From Mucilaginibacter rubeus (GTDB taxonomy: Bacteria; Bacteroidota; Bacteroidia; Sphingobacteriales; Sphingobacteriaceae): a stretch of DNA of 64,000 nt. Position numbers and translations under genes: made by a program. The notes beneath the pieces are model-generated. The model searched no databases. It was given only the letters and a program-made list of their open reading frames with translations, and had not been told where the DNA came from. Positions 9,208-18,101 of the stretch are shown here, piece by piece (the first letter of the stretch is position 1; the number at the start of each line of letters is the position of its first letter). The stretch covers positions 1,612,001 through 1,676,000 of the forward strand of contig NZ_CP043450.1 in the NCBI RefSeq assembly GCF_003286415.2, given 5' to 3'.

Positions 9208-9930
9208 TCAGTGTGAAACAGAGATTTTTAAAATTTGAGGAATAATGATCAACGCTAACAAAAACGCGGAAATAGCGGATATGACCACATTAGCAATTAC
9301 CTGGTAATCTGGCATTATCCAAAACCTCAAAACAATGATGCAAGCAGTACAAATACTTATCAGGATCCAGTATTTTGAGATAGATCGATTGGTGTGTCGT
9401 TCTTCCGGCATTTTTCGGATGTAATACATTATATATAGTGTACCGATCAGCGTAAACGTATGTTGAAGGATTTTATAAAGCGGGGTAGTAGCTATGATAG
9501 TTTTATTAAATACTTTGGGGAATAGTGCAACAAAATATCCTGCAGGGTGTGTAAAAGCATCTAAAAACAGGTGAGTACAGGCTCCAATAAAAATCGAATA
9601 CAAAACAACAGGCCAGTACTTTCTAAAATAACTATTCCAGTTAAAGGTTTTGTAAGCATATAAGCGCCTGTTTAAAAAAGATGGCAGGTTATTGAATAGT
9701 TTATTACGAACAATGTTGTGGAATAGAAAGGCAAGCAACACTCCAAAGGGAATATCAAACCAAAACAATCCCCAAATAGTATGGCTATAGATACTGTATA
9801 TATGCATCCTGATGAAGTATTCAAAATCAGGAACCATAGCGCCTGCAATTAACCCGGTTAATGATAGCCACCGTGTTTTAAGGTTGTTGAGTGGTAAAAC
9901 TATAGCCGGGTGCGCGAAAGTAAAAGGCAT
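9208..9930 (-). CDS. DUF4184 family membrane protein
   Basis: Polytopic membrane protein of 240 residues with the DUF4184 start MPFTFAHPAIVLPL and about six hydrophobic segments. Conserved His/Asp positions (TFAHP, MVPDFEYFI, HLFLDAFTHP) resemble those of membrane-bound metal-dependent hydrolase-like proteins, but no function is established. It follows the FUSC gene on the same strand after only 17 bases, so the two are probably co-transcribed. Confidence 0.85.
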   Translation of the reverse strand: MPFTFAHPAIVLPLNNLKTRWLSLTGLIAGAMVPDFEYFIRMHIYSIYSHTIWGLFWFDIPFGVLLAFLFHNIVRNKLFNNLPSFLNRRLYAYKTFNWNSYFRKYWPVVLYSIFIGACTHLFLDAFTHPAGYFVALFPKVFNKTIIATTPLYKILQHTFTLIGTLYIMYYIRKMPEERHTNRSISKYWILISICTACIIVLRFWIMPDYQVIANVVISAISAFLLALIIIPQILKISVSH

Positions 9931-9947
9931 AGGTTGCTACGTAATAT

Positions 9948-12098
9948 CTAAACCAAAATACTATCCGTGATCTTCGCGATGTCGTAGCTGATCTTATTGA
10001 TAAAGCCCAGTTGCTCTTTCAATAAAGCGTCCTCCGCCTGGGCCACAGGTTTCTGAGCTTCCGGATTAGGGGAAGGAATTTTACCGATATTGAATTCGAT
10101 ATTCTCGGCCTGTAGTTTTTGGCCGGTATCGTTTAATACAGTTATACTTTTTTTGATCAGCTTCATGGCCTCGGGGTGGGCAACCGCGATTTCTTTTTTA
10201 CTTTGGGCCGATGCTATTGTAGCGATATATGAGGAAAGAATATGGTTTAGCACCACAAACTTATGTATATCCTTTATTTTACGTTGCTTGCTTTTGGGCT
10301 CGGAGGTCATGCGTTCAAATGCGGCCGAAAGGTTGGCCGATTTTACATAAACCTCCTTACGTGCCAGTTTGTAGGCAGTAATACTGGTCATTTTGCCCGA
10401 AATGCTTTCGGCAATAGTAACCAGGTAATTGATATTAGCAATAATTACATCCCTCAGGGTTTCCTGGATCTGTTCAAACTCCCAGGTTGGGAATATCAGA
10501 TAGCTGGCCACCAAAGCAATGGTTGAACCTATAATGGTATCAAGGATCCTTTCCTGCGCTACATTCAACAATCCCACGCCTAAAAACTTGAATAGTATCA
10601 ATACATAAGGTGTCATGAAAATAACGCTTACCACATAGTTAAGGCGCTGAAAGCTGTAAGCCCCCATCATAAATATCACCAGGAAAATAAATTGGGCGGT
10701 AGCATTAGGGATAAAAGTAAGTATGGCTATACCAATAACACCGCCGCCAATGGTGCCTATTAAACGCTGATAGTTACGCTGTTTGGAAAGGCTGAAACCT
10801 GGTTTCAATATCACAATAATGGTAAGTAATACCCAATAACTATGGTGACCTAAGGAAACAAGCTTTGCAGTAATAAAGCCTACCAGGCATACCAATGCTA
10901 CCCGCAAGGCATGCTTAAACGCGCCGGATGCCAGCGTAAAGTTGTCGGTGAAAATATGCGGCGCGAAATCCTGATGGCTTACAAACGCGGTGTATTCTAC
11001 ATCACCTTTTGGTTCATTTAATGATTCGGCAGCTTTTGAGCTATAGTATTTATAGATGTTGTTAATTCCCTCGCCAAGCGAACGCAGGTTAATCAGGATC
11101 TTTTTAAGCACCAGGTTACTGGTTTCCTGGTTGTTTTTGCCAATGGAATCGATCTTAACTTTGAGTTTTTCCAGTTCGATGTTAAAGTCGGTGAGATGGC
11201 GGCGGCGTGTGTTTGTTAGCACAATATAGGCCACATCGTCAAGCTCATCGGCCATGTTATGGATAATGCGGGCAATTTCTGAAAGTACACCGGTATCCTT
11301 AAATTTTTCGCGGATATAGGCGTAGTCATAATGCGTGGCCATAATCTGCTCATAGATATCAACCAGGTCAACAAAGGTTAGTACCAGGATGCGGCTTGGT
11401 GCCGTTGATTCGCGGGCCATAATGCGACTTTTAAAAAGTAACTCGCGCACGGCGTCCTGATGCTGGCTCACCTGGATCTGTTTGGAAACCAGTTTACGGT
11501 AGTTTTCGTCGATATCGGTATCGGATAAATAAAAATCGGCTTTGATGCGTAAGAAACGGGCTATATCGGTCACGTTTTCGCCAAGGGCCTGTTGCGCCGC
11601 GCGGTAGGGGCGAATGCCGAAAAACACCAGGCTGAAGATCATATACCAAACGCCCCCGGCCAAAATCTTAGCACTGTAACCCAATACCTCAGGGGCGGCT
11701 AATGCCTTATCCATCATAAAGATCATGATGAGCAACGAACAGGTACCCACCGATGCCGCCCTGTTACCATAAACAGTGAACATAGAAAACAGAAAGGCGA
11801 AAAAGGTGATCTCGATACCGAGGGTAATTACGTTGAGCCTTGCGAAACCGGTAATAACGGCTACCAAAAACAGGCAAAGGTTACCGGCTGCCATGGCGTT
11901 ACGTTTGTGCGATACTGGTCCGGGCGTATCAATAACACAGATACACAACGCGCCCAATGAAAGCGTAAGGCCGAGATCGAATTTATCAAACTGCATTAAC
12001 AGCAGGGAAGGCAGTAATATGCCTATGCAGATCCGGATGCCATCAGAAAAATATTGACTGTAAAAGAAACTTTTTATCTCCCTGATGTTTATAGACAT
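9948..12098 (-). CDS. FUSC/YccS-type inner-membrane transporter
   Basis: Protein of 716 residues with two blocks of about five to six transmembrane segments (roughly residues 15-170 and 395-535) separated by a soluble alpha-helical domain, and a helical C-terminal domain. This duplicated arrangement, with the second block KHALRVALVCLVGFI...HSYWVLLTIIVILKPG, is that of the fusaric-acid-resistance/aromatic-acid exporter superfamily, closest in layout to YccS/YhfK. Likely exports aromatic acids or related small molecules; substrate unknown. It diverges from ppc across a 273-bp gap, and DUF4184 follows directly. Confidence 0.9.
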   Translation of the reverse strand: MSINIREIKSFFYSQYFSDGIRICIGILLPSLLLMQFDKFDLGLTLSLGALCICVIDTPGPVSHKRNAMAAGNLCLFLVAVITGFARLNVITLGIEITFFAFLFSMFTVYGNRAASVGTCSLLIMIFMMDKALAAPEVLGYSAKILAGGVWYMIFSLVFFGIRPYRAAQQALGENVTDIARFLRIKADFYLSDTDIDENYRKLVSKQIQVSQHQDAVRELLFKSRIMARESTAPSRILVLTFVDLVDIYEQIMATHYDYAYIREKFKDTGVLSEIARIIHNMADELDDVAYIVLTNTRRRHLTDFNIELEKLKVKIDSIGKNNQETSNLVLKKILINLRSLGEGINNIYKYYSSKAAESLNEPKGDVEYTAFVSHQDFAPHIFTDNFTLASGAFKHALRVALVCLVGFITAKLVSLGHHSYWVLLTIIVILKPGFSLSKQRNYQRLIGTIGGGVIGIAILTFIPNATAQFIFLVIFMMGAYSFQRLNYVVSVIFMTPYVLILFKFLGVGLLNVAQERILDTIIGSTIALVASYLIFPTWEFEQIQETLRDVIIANINYLVTIAESISGKMTSITAYKLARKEVYVKSANLSAAFERMTSEPKSKQRKIKDIHKFVVLNHILSSYIATIASAQSKKEIAVAHPEAMKLIKKSITVLNDTGQKLQAENIEFNIGKIPSPNPEAQKPVAQAEDALLKEQLGFINKISYDIAKITDSILV

Positions 12099-12371
12099 GG
12101 TAGTAGCAGCTTTATAAATAACAGAACTATTATAAGGAATTTTGTTTGTTCGGGCTGTTTTTATTAAATATAATTTATTGCCCCGAAATGGCGTTTTGAA
12201 TTTCCATATTTTTAATTTTTGTGTCTTATTTTGTTAAAATGCTATTAATTGAAGATTAGTGTTAATAAATATTTACTTTTTGGTGAATTTAAATTAAAGA
12301 TCAGTAAATTCACCCCCCGGAAAAGGCCAAAAGCTAAACCAATCAATTTTACCTCAATTTAATTTTTTACT

Positions 12372-14948
12372 ATGTCGCCAACGTTAAAACTCAGCCAAAG
12401 AGAAGCAGCCTTCAATAATGAGGTTGTTACCCGATTTGAGTTATATAACAGTTTGTTTCAAACACTTCCGTTTTACCAGGTAAAGGATACCGGTATTTTA
12501 TTGCCGTTCTTCAGCTCACATTGCGAAAAGGGTGCTATCACCCATGATTCGCCTACAGAGATCATCGAGTCGTTTTTTGAAAAGTACGTACCGGATATCG
12601 AACATCGTGAGCAGATTAACCGCATGTTCAGGTTTATTCAGTACATTGAACGTCAGGTAGTATTGTTTGACGCCATTGAAGATTCATCATTTAATAAAAT
12701 AGGTAAGTTTGATGATAGCGGTACCCTGCAAAGTTTATTGCAGCACGCGGCCATCAGCGATGAAAGCCGTCAGGATATCAGCGAAAAGCTGAAAGATTTT
12801 TCGTTACGCCTGGTGCTTACTGCTCACCCTACACAGTTTTATCCCGGCACGGTGCTTGGCATCATGACCGATTTGATTGAAGCCGTAAAAACCAATGATA
12901 TTAATAGTATCGATGTATTGCTGCAGCAACTGGGTAAAACACCTTTCTTTAATAAAACATCACCAACGCCGGTTGATGAAGCTGTTAGCCTTTCCTGGTT
13001 TTTGGAGAATATATTTTACCATGCCGTATCAGACATTCAGGCTAAGCTTGAAGAGGAGTTTGATATTGACGCGGCAAGCCGCCAGATCCTGGAATTGGGT
13101 TTCTGGCCAGGTGGCGACCGTGATGGTAATCCTAACGTAACTACGCAAACCACTAAAGAGGTGGCCAGCTTTTTAAGGCAGCGCCTGTTCCGTTGTTACT
13201 ATCGTGATTTCAGGACGCTTAAACGCCGTATAACTTTCCGCGGTGTGGAAGAAGCGATGGGTAAGTTGGAGAACCTCTTTTATAAAAATGCTAATGAGCA
13301 GTTAACGCCAGTTGATTTGCAGGGCGAGATACTGGATTTACTGTTATCTATCAAAGATGTTATCCTTAAAGATCACGATGGTTTGTTTGTAGATATTGTC
13401 GAGGATATGATCCAAAAGGTACGCCTGTTTGGATGTTATTTTGCAACGATTGACATCAGGCAGGACAGCCGCATTTTACGCAAGGTTTTTGAGTACGGTA
13501 CCAAAAACATAGACACCGGTGTTGCCGAAGGTTATTCTGAACTGAGCGAGGACGAAAAGGTAAAGAGCATTGTTTTTAAAGAGGCAGATTTTGTTTGTCC
13601 TGAAGAAGAAAAGGATGCTATGATCCACGATACGCTGGATACCATCAGGTTGGTTAAACAGATCCAGGAAGGTAATGGCGAGAAAGCTTGTCAGCGCTTT
13701 ATTATCAGTAACTGCCAACGTGCATCTGATATCCTGCAACTGATAGACCTGTTTTTATGGAGCGGTTGGAAAAAAGATAGCCTGAGCATTGATTTTATGC
13801 CGCTTTTTGAAACCGTTAACGATCTGGAACACGCGGCGGGCATTATGGAGCAGTTATACACGCATCCATTTTATGCCGAGCACCTGAAAAACCGTGGCAG
13901 CCAGCAAACCATTATGCTTGGTTTCTCTGATAGTACTAAAGACGGTGGTTACCTGATGGCCAACTGGTCGATTTATAAAGCCAAAGTTGAACTTACAGCC
14001 ATGGCCCGTAAATACGGCATTCAACTGGCGTTTTTTGATGGCAGGGGCGGCCCACCGGCACGTGGCGGTGGTAAAACACACCGTTTCTACGCGTCGATGG
14101 GTAAGGAGATTGCCAATGAGCATATCCAGTTAACTATCCAGGGTCAAACCGTAAGTTCGCAATATGGCTCGGTTGAAACTGCAAGGTTTAATATGGAACA
14201 GCTCATCAATGCCGGCGTTATCTCGGCCCTGCATCCAAACCGTAATGATCTGTTAGATGCCCGTCATAAAGAGCTTATTCAGCAAATGGCCGATATAAGT
14301 TACAAGTTGTTTATCGATTTGCGCGCACATCCTTTATTTGTTGAATACCTGGAGAAATTCAGTCCGCTGAAATTATTGTCAAGGATCAATATCAGTAGCC
14401 GCCCAACCAAGCGTAATGCCGGTGCGCAACTGAAACTGGAAGACCTGAGGGCTATCAGCTTTGTAACTTCATGGAGCCAGTTAAAACAAAGCATCCCTGG
14501 TTTTTATGGTGTAGGTACCGCGCTTAAGCAAGTTAAGGAAACCGGCGGCTGGGATGAGGTTAAAGAACTTTACCGAACATCAGGTTTCTTCAAAACCATG
14601 CTGGATAACTGTATGATGTCCATGTCTAAATCAGATTTCCGCGTTACCGCATATCTTGAAAAAGACGAGAAGTTTGGTGCGTTCTGGAAAATGCTGAAGG
14701 ACGAGTTTGTACTCACCCGCGAAATGCTGCTGGAAGTAACCGGCAGTACGGTACTAATGGAAGAGTACCCGGTTGAACGCCGTTCTATCGCCATCCGCGA
14801 AAAAATTGTATTGCCGTTGGTGATCATTCAGCACTATGCGCTTCAATGCATAAACTATGAAAAGGATACCGAGCTTAATGATATTTATAATAAGCTGGTG
14901 ATCCGTACGGTTTATGGTATTGTAAATGCCGGGCGCAATTTGGCTTAG
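12372..14948 (+). CDS. ppc: Phosphoenolpyruvate carboxylase
   Basis: Converts PEP and bicarbonate to oxaloacetate, feeding the TCA cycle in the cytosol. 858 residues, slightly shorter than the enterobacterial enzyme. Catalytic signatures are present: LTAHPTQF with the essential His152, GGDRDGNPNV near residue 250, SDSTKDGGYLMANW, and the glycine/arginine loop FDGRGGPPARGGG (about 555-567). The usual GRGGTVGRGGG loop is altered to GRGGPPARGGG and the C-terminus ends GRNLA instead of the RNTG type, a divergence I associate with the Bacteroidota form. Single gene; a strong hairpin terminator follows the stop. Confidence 0.95.
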   Translation: MSPTLKLSQREAAFNNEVVTRFELYNSLFQTLPFYQVKDTGILLPFFSSHCEKGAITHDSPTEIIESFFEKYVPDIEHREQINRMFRFIQYIERQVVLFDAIEDSSFNKIGKFDDSGTLQSLLQHAAISDESRQDISEKLKDFSLRLVLTAHPTQFYPGTVLGIMTDLIEAVKTNDINSIDVLLQQLGKTPFFNKTSPTPVDEAVSLSWFLENIFYHAVSDIQAKLEEEFDIDAASRQILELGFWPGGDRDGNPNVTTQTTKEVASFLRQRLFRCYYRDFRTLKRRITFRGVEEAMGKLENLFYKNANEQLTPVDLQGEILDLLLSIKDVILKDHDGLFVDIVEDMIQKVRLFGCYFATIDIRQDSRILRKVFEYGTKNIDTGVAEGYSELSEDEKVKSIVFKEADFVCPEEEKDAMIHDTLDTIRLVKQIQEGNGEKACQRFIISNCQRASDILQLIDLFLWSGWKKDSLSIDFMPLFETVNDLEHAAGIMEQLYTHPFYAEHLKNRGSQQTIMLGFSDSTKDGGYLMANWSIYKAKVELTAMARKYGIQLAFFDGRGGPPARGGGKTHRFYASMGKEIANEHIQLTIQGQTVSSQYGSVETARFNMEQLINAGVISALHPNRNDLLDARHKELIQQMADISYKLFIDLRAHPLFVEYLEKFSPLKLLSRINISSRPTKRNAGAQLKLEDLRAISFVTSWSQLKQSIPGFYGVGTALKQVKETGGWDEVKELYRTSGFFKTMLDNCMMSMSKSDFRVTAYLEKDEKFGAFWKMLKDEFVLTREMLLEVTGSTVLMEEYPVERRSIAIREKIVLPLVIIQHYALQCINYEKDTELNDIYNKLVIRTVYGIVNAGRNLA

Positions 14949-14976
14949 TAGTTTATTGTTTTAATTTATATCCCCG

Positions 14977-15008
14977 TCCACCTGTTAGCAATAGCAGGTG
15001 GATTTTTT
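14977..15008 (+). terminator. Terminator of ppc
   Basis: Perfect 8-bp stem (14977-14984 with 14995-15002), loop of 10, followed by TTTTTT, 28 bases after the ppc stop. Confidence 0.88.
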
Positions 15009-15023
15009 GTTGTTGGGGAGAGC

Positions 15024-15050
15024 GGTTGATTGGGTTGATTAAGTGAGGGG
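15024..15050. repeat. Word repeat GGTTGATTGGGTTGATTAAG, copy 1
   Basis: Same short sequence family as at 17821-17860, 20241-20318 (opposite strand) and 57361-57437. It sits just after the ppc terminator in a 728-bp stretch without genes (14949-15676). Confidence 0.6.
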
Positions 15051-15257
15051 GGACAGTTCGATATTGGAACAGGCGAAGGCGCTAAGTTTTCTTGACGGAT
15101 TTATATTTGGAATATTAATAGAATTTTTAGGTGTAATCCCTTGCTTTTGTAAGTGTCTGGTTATTAGTAATGTAAATTGATTTTTTCGAAATTGTGTTAA
15201 CCCTGTTACCCCCCCCTGTTATTCTTTTCTTCCCGTAGGTTTGAGCGTGGGGATGTG

Positions 15258-15577
15258 CGATTCCCCTCTTGAGAGGGGCGGAGGGGTGTGTTTCTGCTTT
15301 TTGATAAGTCTATTGCAGAAACGTACTCCTGCTACCGCCCGTTCAATTTCATTAAGTTGAGAGATGATCAGGCTGCACCAGAGGTGCAAAAGGTTTGTAG
15401 AAATATAACAGATTTTCGTGTGCCAGAGGTACACAACTCCGGTGTTCCGTACCTACGGCACGGTTGTTTTCGGTATAATTACGTTCCTACATACCTGTTC
15501 CCCCTCTGGGGGATTTTCTTTAACTTAATGACATTGACCGCCCCTTCCTCCGCGTCTCCTCTCAAGAGGGGATTTTA
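15258..15577. repeat. Composite REP-like element with terminal inverted repeats
   Basis: Ends match as imperfect inverted repeats: 15260-15287 (TCCCCTCTTGAGAGGGGCGG) and about 15548-15575 (its complement with a few changes). Inside are two REP-like units in inverted orientation: 15375-15405, hairpin GCACCAGAGGTGC followed by a TTTGTAG tail, and 15483-15513 read on the minus strand, hairpin CCCCCAGAGGGGG followed by a TATGTAG tail. Further small hairpins lie between at 15420-15432 and 15447-15458. No convincing ORF. This fills most of the gap between ppc and the oligopeptidase gene and may be a mobile palindromic element. Confidence 0.65.
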
Positions 15578-15676
15578 AAGGCTGAGTAAATATGCGGCCT
15601 GATTTTACATCCCTATTGCCTTTCCCATTTCTTAAACCTAACTTTAAAAGGTTCAGTACTTTAAACCTTTTATCCA

Positions 15677-17821
15677 ATGAAAAAAATCATTATTCCGGTA
15701 AGTATTTTAATCTTTGCCGCTTCGTGCAAACAAAAAACAGAAACTACTATGTACAAATGGCCCGATGTAACCCCCCCCGTTGCCGAAATTAAACCGCATA
15801 TCCGCACTATCCATAATGATACCGTTACAGATAATTATTACTGGATGATTGATTACTTTAAGAAAGGTCCCGATAGCACCAAAGCTGTAGATTACCTGAA
15901 AGCAGAGAACGCTTACCAGGATACTATGATGAGCGGTACCAAAAACTTTCAGAAGGTGCTGTTTGATGAAATGAAAGCCAGGATCAAGGAAAAAGATGAA
16001 TCGGTACCGGTATTTAAAAACGGTTACTATTACTATTCGCGTACCGACGAAGGAGCAGAGTATTACAAATATTGCCGTAAAAAAGGCAGTCTTGATGCTA
16101 AGGAGGAAGTATTGCTTGATGTGGATGAAATGGCAAAAGGGCATAGTTACTACTCGGCCAATGGGTTTAATATTAGTCCGGATAATAAGCTGCTGGCTTA
16201 TGGCATTGATATGGTTTCGAGGAGGCAGTATACCATTCACATTAAAAACCTGGAAACGGGTGAAATTTATGCCGATGCTATAATTAATACTACCGGCGGC
16301 TCTGTTTGGGCCAAGGATAATAAAACATTGTTTTACACCGCCAAAAACCCGGAAACATTGCTTACCGAAAAAATTAAACGCCACGCTTTAGGTTCTAAAG
16401 ATGCTGATGTGGTTGTTTATGAGGAAAAAGATAAATCGAACTATATAGGTGTAGATAAATCAAAATCGGGCGATTATATTTTTATCGAGTCGCGGGCTAC
16501 TTTATCGTCCGAGTTCAGATACCTGGATGCTGGCAAACCTAACGAAGCTTTTAAAGTTTTTCAGCCTCGTATCAAAGATGTATTGTACAGTGTTACCGCC
16601 CTTGCCGATAAGTTTTTGATAGTAACCAACCAGGATGCTATCAACTTTAAACTGATGGAATGCCCGCTTGATAAAACTGAAAGCAGCAACTGGAAAGAAG
16701 TTTTGCCACATCGCAAAGATGTGTTGCTGGAAGGGGTTGAAGAGTATAAGGATTTTATCGTGATCACCGAGCGCAAGAATGGGCTAAACCAATTCAGGGT
16801 GCGTAACCTTGCATCAGGTGCCGAGCATTATGTTGATTTTAAAGAAGCCGCTTATGCTATTTATGTGGGCGCTAATCCCGATTATAACAGTAAGGTATTA
16901 AGGTACGGGTATACTTCGCTTACCACGCCGTCATCAACCTTTGATTATAACATGGAGACAAAGGCCTCCAAACTGATGAAGCAACAAGAGGTGTTGGGTA
17001 GGTATAAGGCCGATGATTATGTAACCGAACGTATTTACGCCACCGCGACAGATGGGACTAAAGTGCCCATATCATTAGTTTATAAAAAGGGGTTCGACAA
17101 AAATGGTAAAGCGCCTTTACTGCTTTATGGCTATGGTTCTTACGGTTATACCAATGATGTTTATTTTTCGAGCGCGCGGTTAAGTTTACTCGACAGAGGT
17201 TTTGTTTTCGCAATGGCTGGCATCCGGGGCGGACAGGAAATGGGCCGTCAGTGGTACCTGGATGGCAAGTTGATGAAAAAGAAAAACACCTTTACTGATT
17301 TTATTGACTGCGGTAAATACCTTGTTGATCAAAAATATACCAGTAAAGAGCATTTGTACGCCGAAGGCGGCAGCGCCGGCGGCTTGCTGATGGGCGCTGT
17401 AGCCAATATGGCTCCCGACCTGTGGCATGGCATTATTGCCGAAGTGCCTTTTGTTGACGTAGTGAACACCATGCTTGATGAAAGTATCCCCCTAACTACA
17501 AATGAGTTTGATGAATGGGGGAATCCTAAAAATGAGGATGCCTACAAATACATGAAAAGCTATTCGCCTTATGAAAACGTGGAGAAGAAAGCTTATCCAA
17601 ACATGTTGGTTGTAACCGGCTTGCATGATAGCCAGGTGCAATATTTTGAACCATCCAAATGGGTAGCCAAGTTACGCGCCAATAAAACAGACAACAACGT
17701 GCTAATGCTGCATACCAATATGGATTACGGCCATGGCGGAGCATCGGGTAGGTTTGATTATTTAAAAGAGGAAGCGTTAAACTACGCGTTTTTGTTTGCG
17801 TTGGAGGGGATTGATAAGTAG
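15677..17821 (+). CDS. Oligopeptidase B-like S9 serine peptidase, lipoprotein
   Basis: Prolyl-oligopeptidase family enzyme of 714 residues. A lipoprotein signal (lipobox FAASC, Cys about residue 16) places it in the envelope. An N-terminal seven-blade beta-propeller region (about residues 85-450) is followed by the alpha/beta-hydrolase domain with YGSYGY, the nucleophile S566 in the motif GGSAGG, and His686 in YGHGGASG. The start KPHIRTIHNDTVTDNYYWM and the GGSAGG elbow match oligopeptidase B, which cleaves peptides after basic residues. Start ATG at 15677 fits the signal peptide. Single gene; the next plus-strand gene is another peptidase. Confidence 0.92.
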   Translation: MKKIIIPVSILIFAASCKQKTETTMYKWPDVTPPVAEIKPHIRTIHNDTVTDNYYWMIDYFKKGPDSTKAVDYLKAENAYQDTMMSGTKNFQKVLFDEMKARIKEKDESVPVFKNGYYYYSRTDEGAEYYKYCRKKGSLDAKEEVLLDVDEMAKGHSYYSANGFNISPDNKLLAYGIDMVSRRQYTIHIKNLETGEIYADAIINTTGGSVWAKDNKTLFYTAKNPETLLTEKIKRHALGSKDADVVVYEEKDKSNYIGVDKSKSGDYIFIESRATLSSEFRYLDAGKPNEAFKVFQPRIKDVLYSVTALADKFLIVTNQDAINFKLMECPLDKTESSNWKEVLPHRKDVLLEGVEEYKDFIVITERKNGLNQFRVRNLASGAEHYVDFKEAAYAIYVGANPDYNSKVLRYGYTSLTTPSSTFDYNMETKASKLMKQQEVLGRYKADDYVTERIYATATDGTKVPISLVYKKGFDKNGKAPLLLYGYGSYGYTNDVYFSSARLSLLDRGFVFAMAGIRGGQEMGRQWYLDGKLMKKKNTFTDFIDCGKYLVDQKYTSKEHLYAEGGSAGGLLMGAVANMAPDLWHGIIAEVPFVDVVNTMLDESIPLTTNEFDEWGNPKNEDAYKYMKSYSPYENVEKKAYPNMLVVTGLHDSQVQYFEPSKWVAKLRANKTDNNVLMLHTNMDYGHGGASGRFDYLKEEALNYAFLFALEGIDK

Positions 17822-17860
17822 GTGAATGGTTGATCGGGTTGATTGGTGAGTGGTTGGGTA
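17821..17860. repeat. Word repeat GGTTGATCGGGTTGATTGG, copy 2
   Basis: Second copy of the TGATTGGGTTGATTA word family, directly after the S9 peptidase stop codon. Confidence 0.55.
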
Positions 17861-17879
17861 CACAAATTACAAAACAACA

Positions 17880-17974
17880 CGTCATTGCGAGGTACGAAGC
17901 AATCGCGAACTGTACAGGGAGAACTTATATGGTTACTCTGTAAATAGGAGATTGCTTCGTGCCTCGCAATGACG
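17880..17974. repeat. Palindromic element GTCATTGCGAGG...CCTCGCAATGAC, copy 1
   Basis: Arms 17881-17904 and 17950-17973 are 24 bases and pair at 23 positions; the 45-base centre is unrelated. A second element with the same ends lies at 59771-59859. Looks like a small non-autonomous palindromic repeat. Confidence 0.8.
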
Positions 17975-18101
17975 CTCATTATTTAATCCCAATCAATTTT
18001 ATCTCCCTCTAATAATTCCTCACATCTTTCAGGCTAATTTCCAGTGAGTGGCCGGATAAATAAATTCCCATTTATTATATTCGGCAAAACCCACTTTGGT
18101 A

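Noticed and set aside
15258..15577. CRISPR-like array
   Set aside because: Repeated hairpins are few, unevenly spaced and in opposite orientations; no regular spacers or cas genes.
15707..16384. 225-codon minus-strand frame within the oligopeptidase gene
   Set aside because: Antisense shadow; hydrophobic composition arises from reversed codons, and the plus strand has clear S9 motifs.
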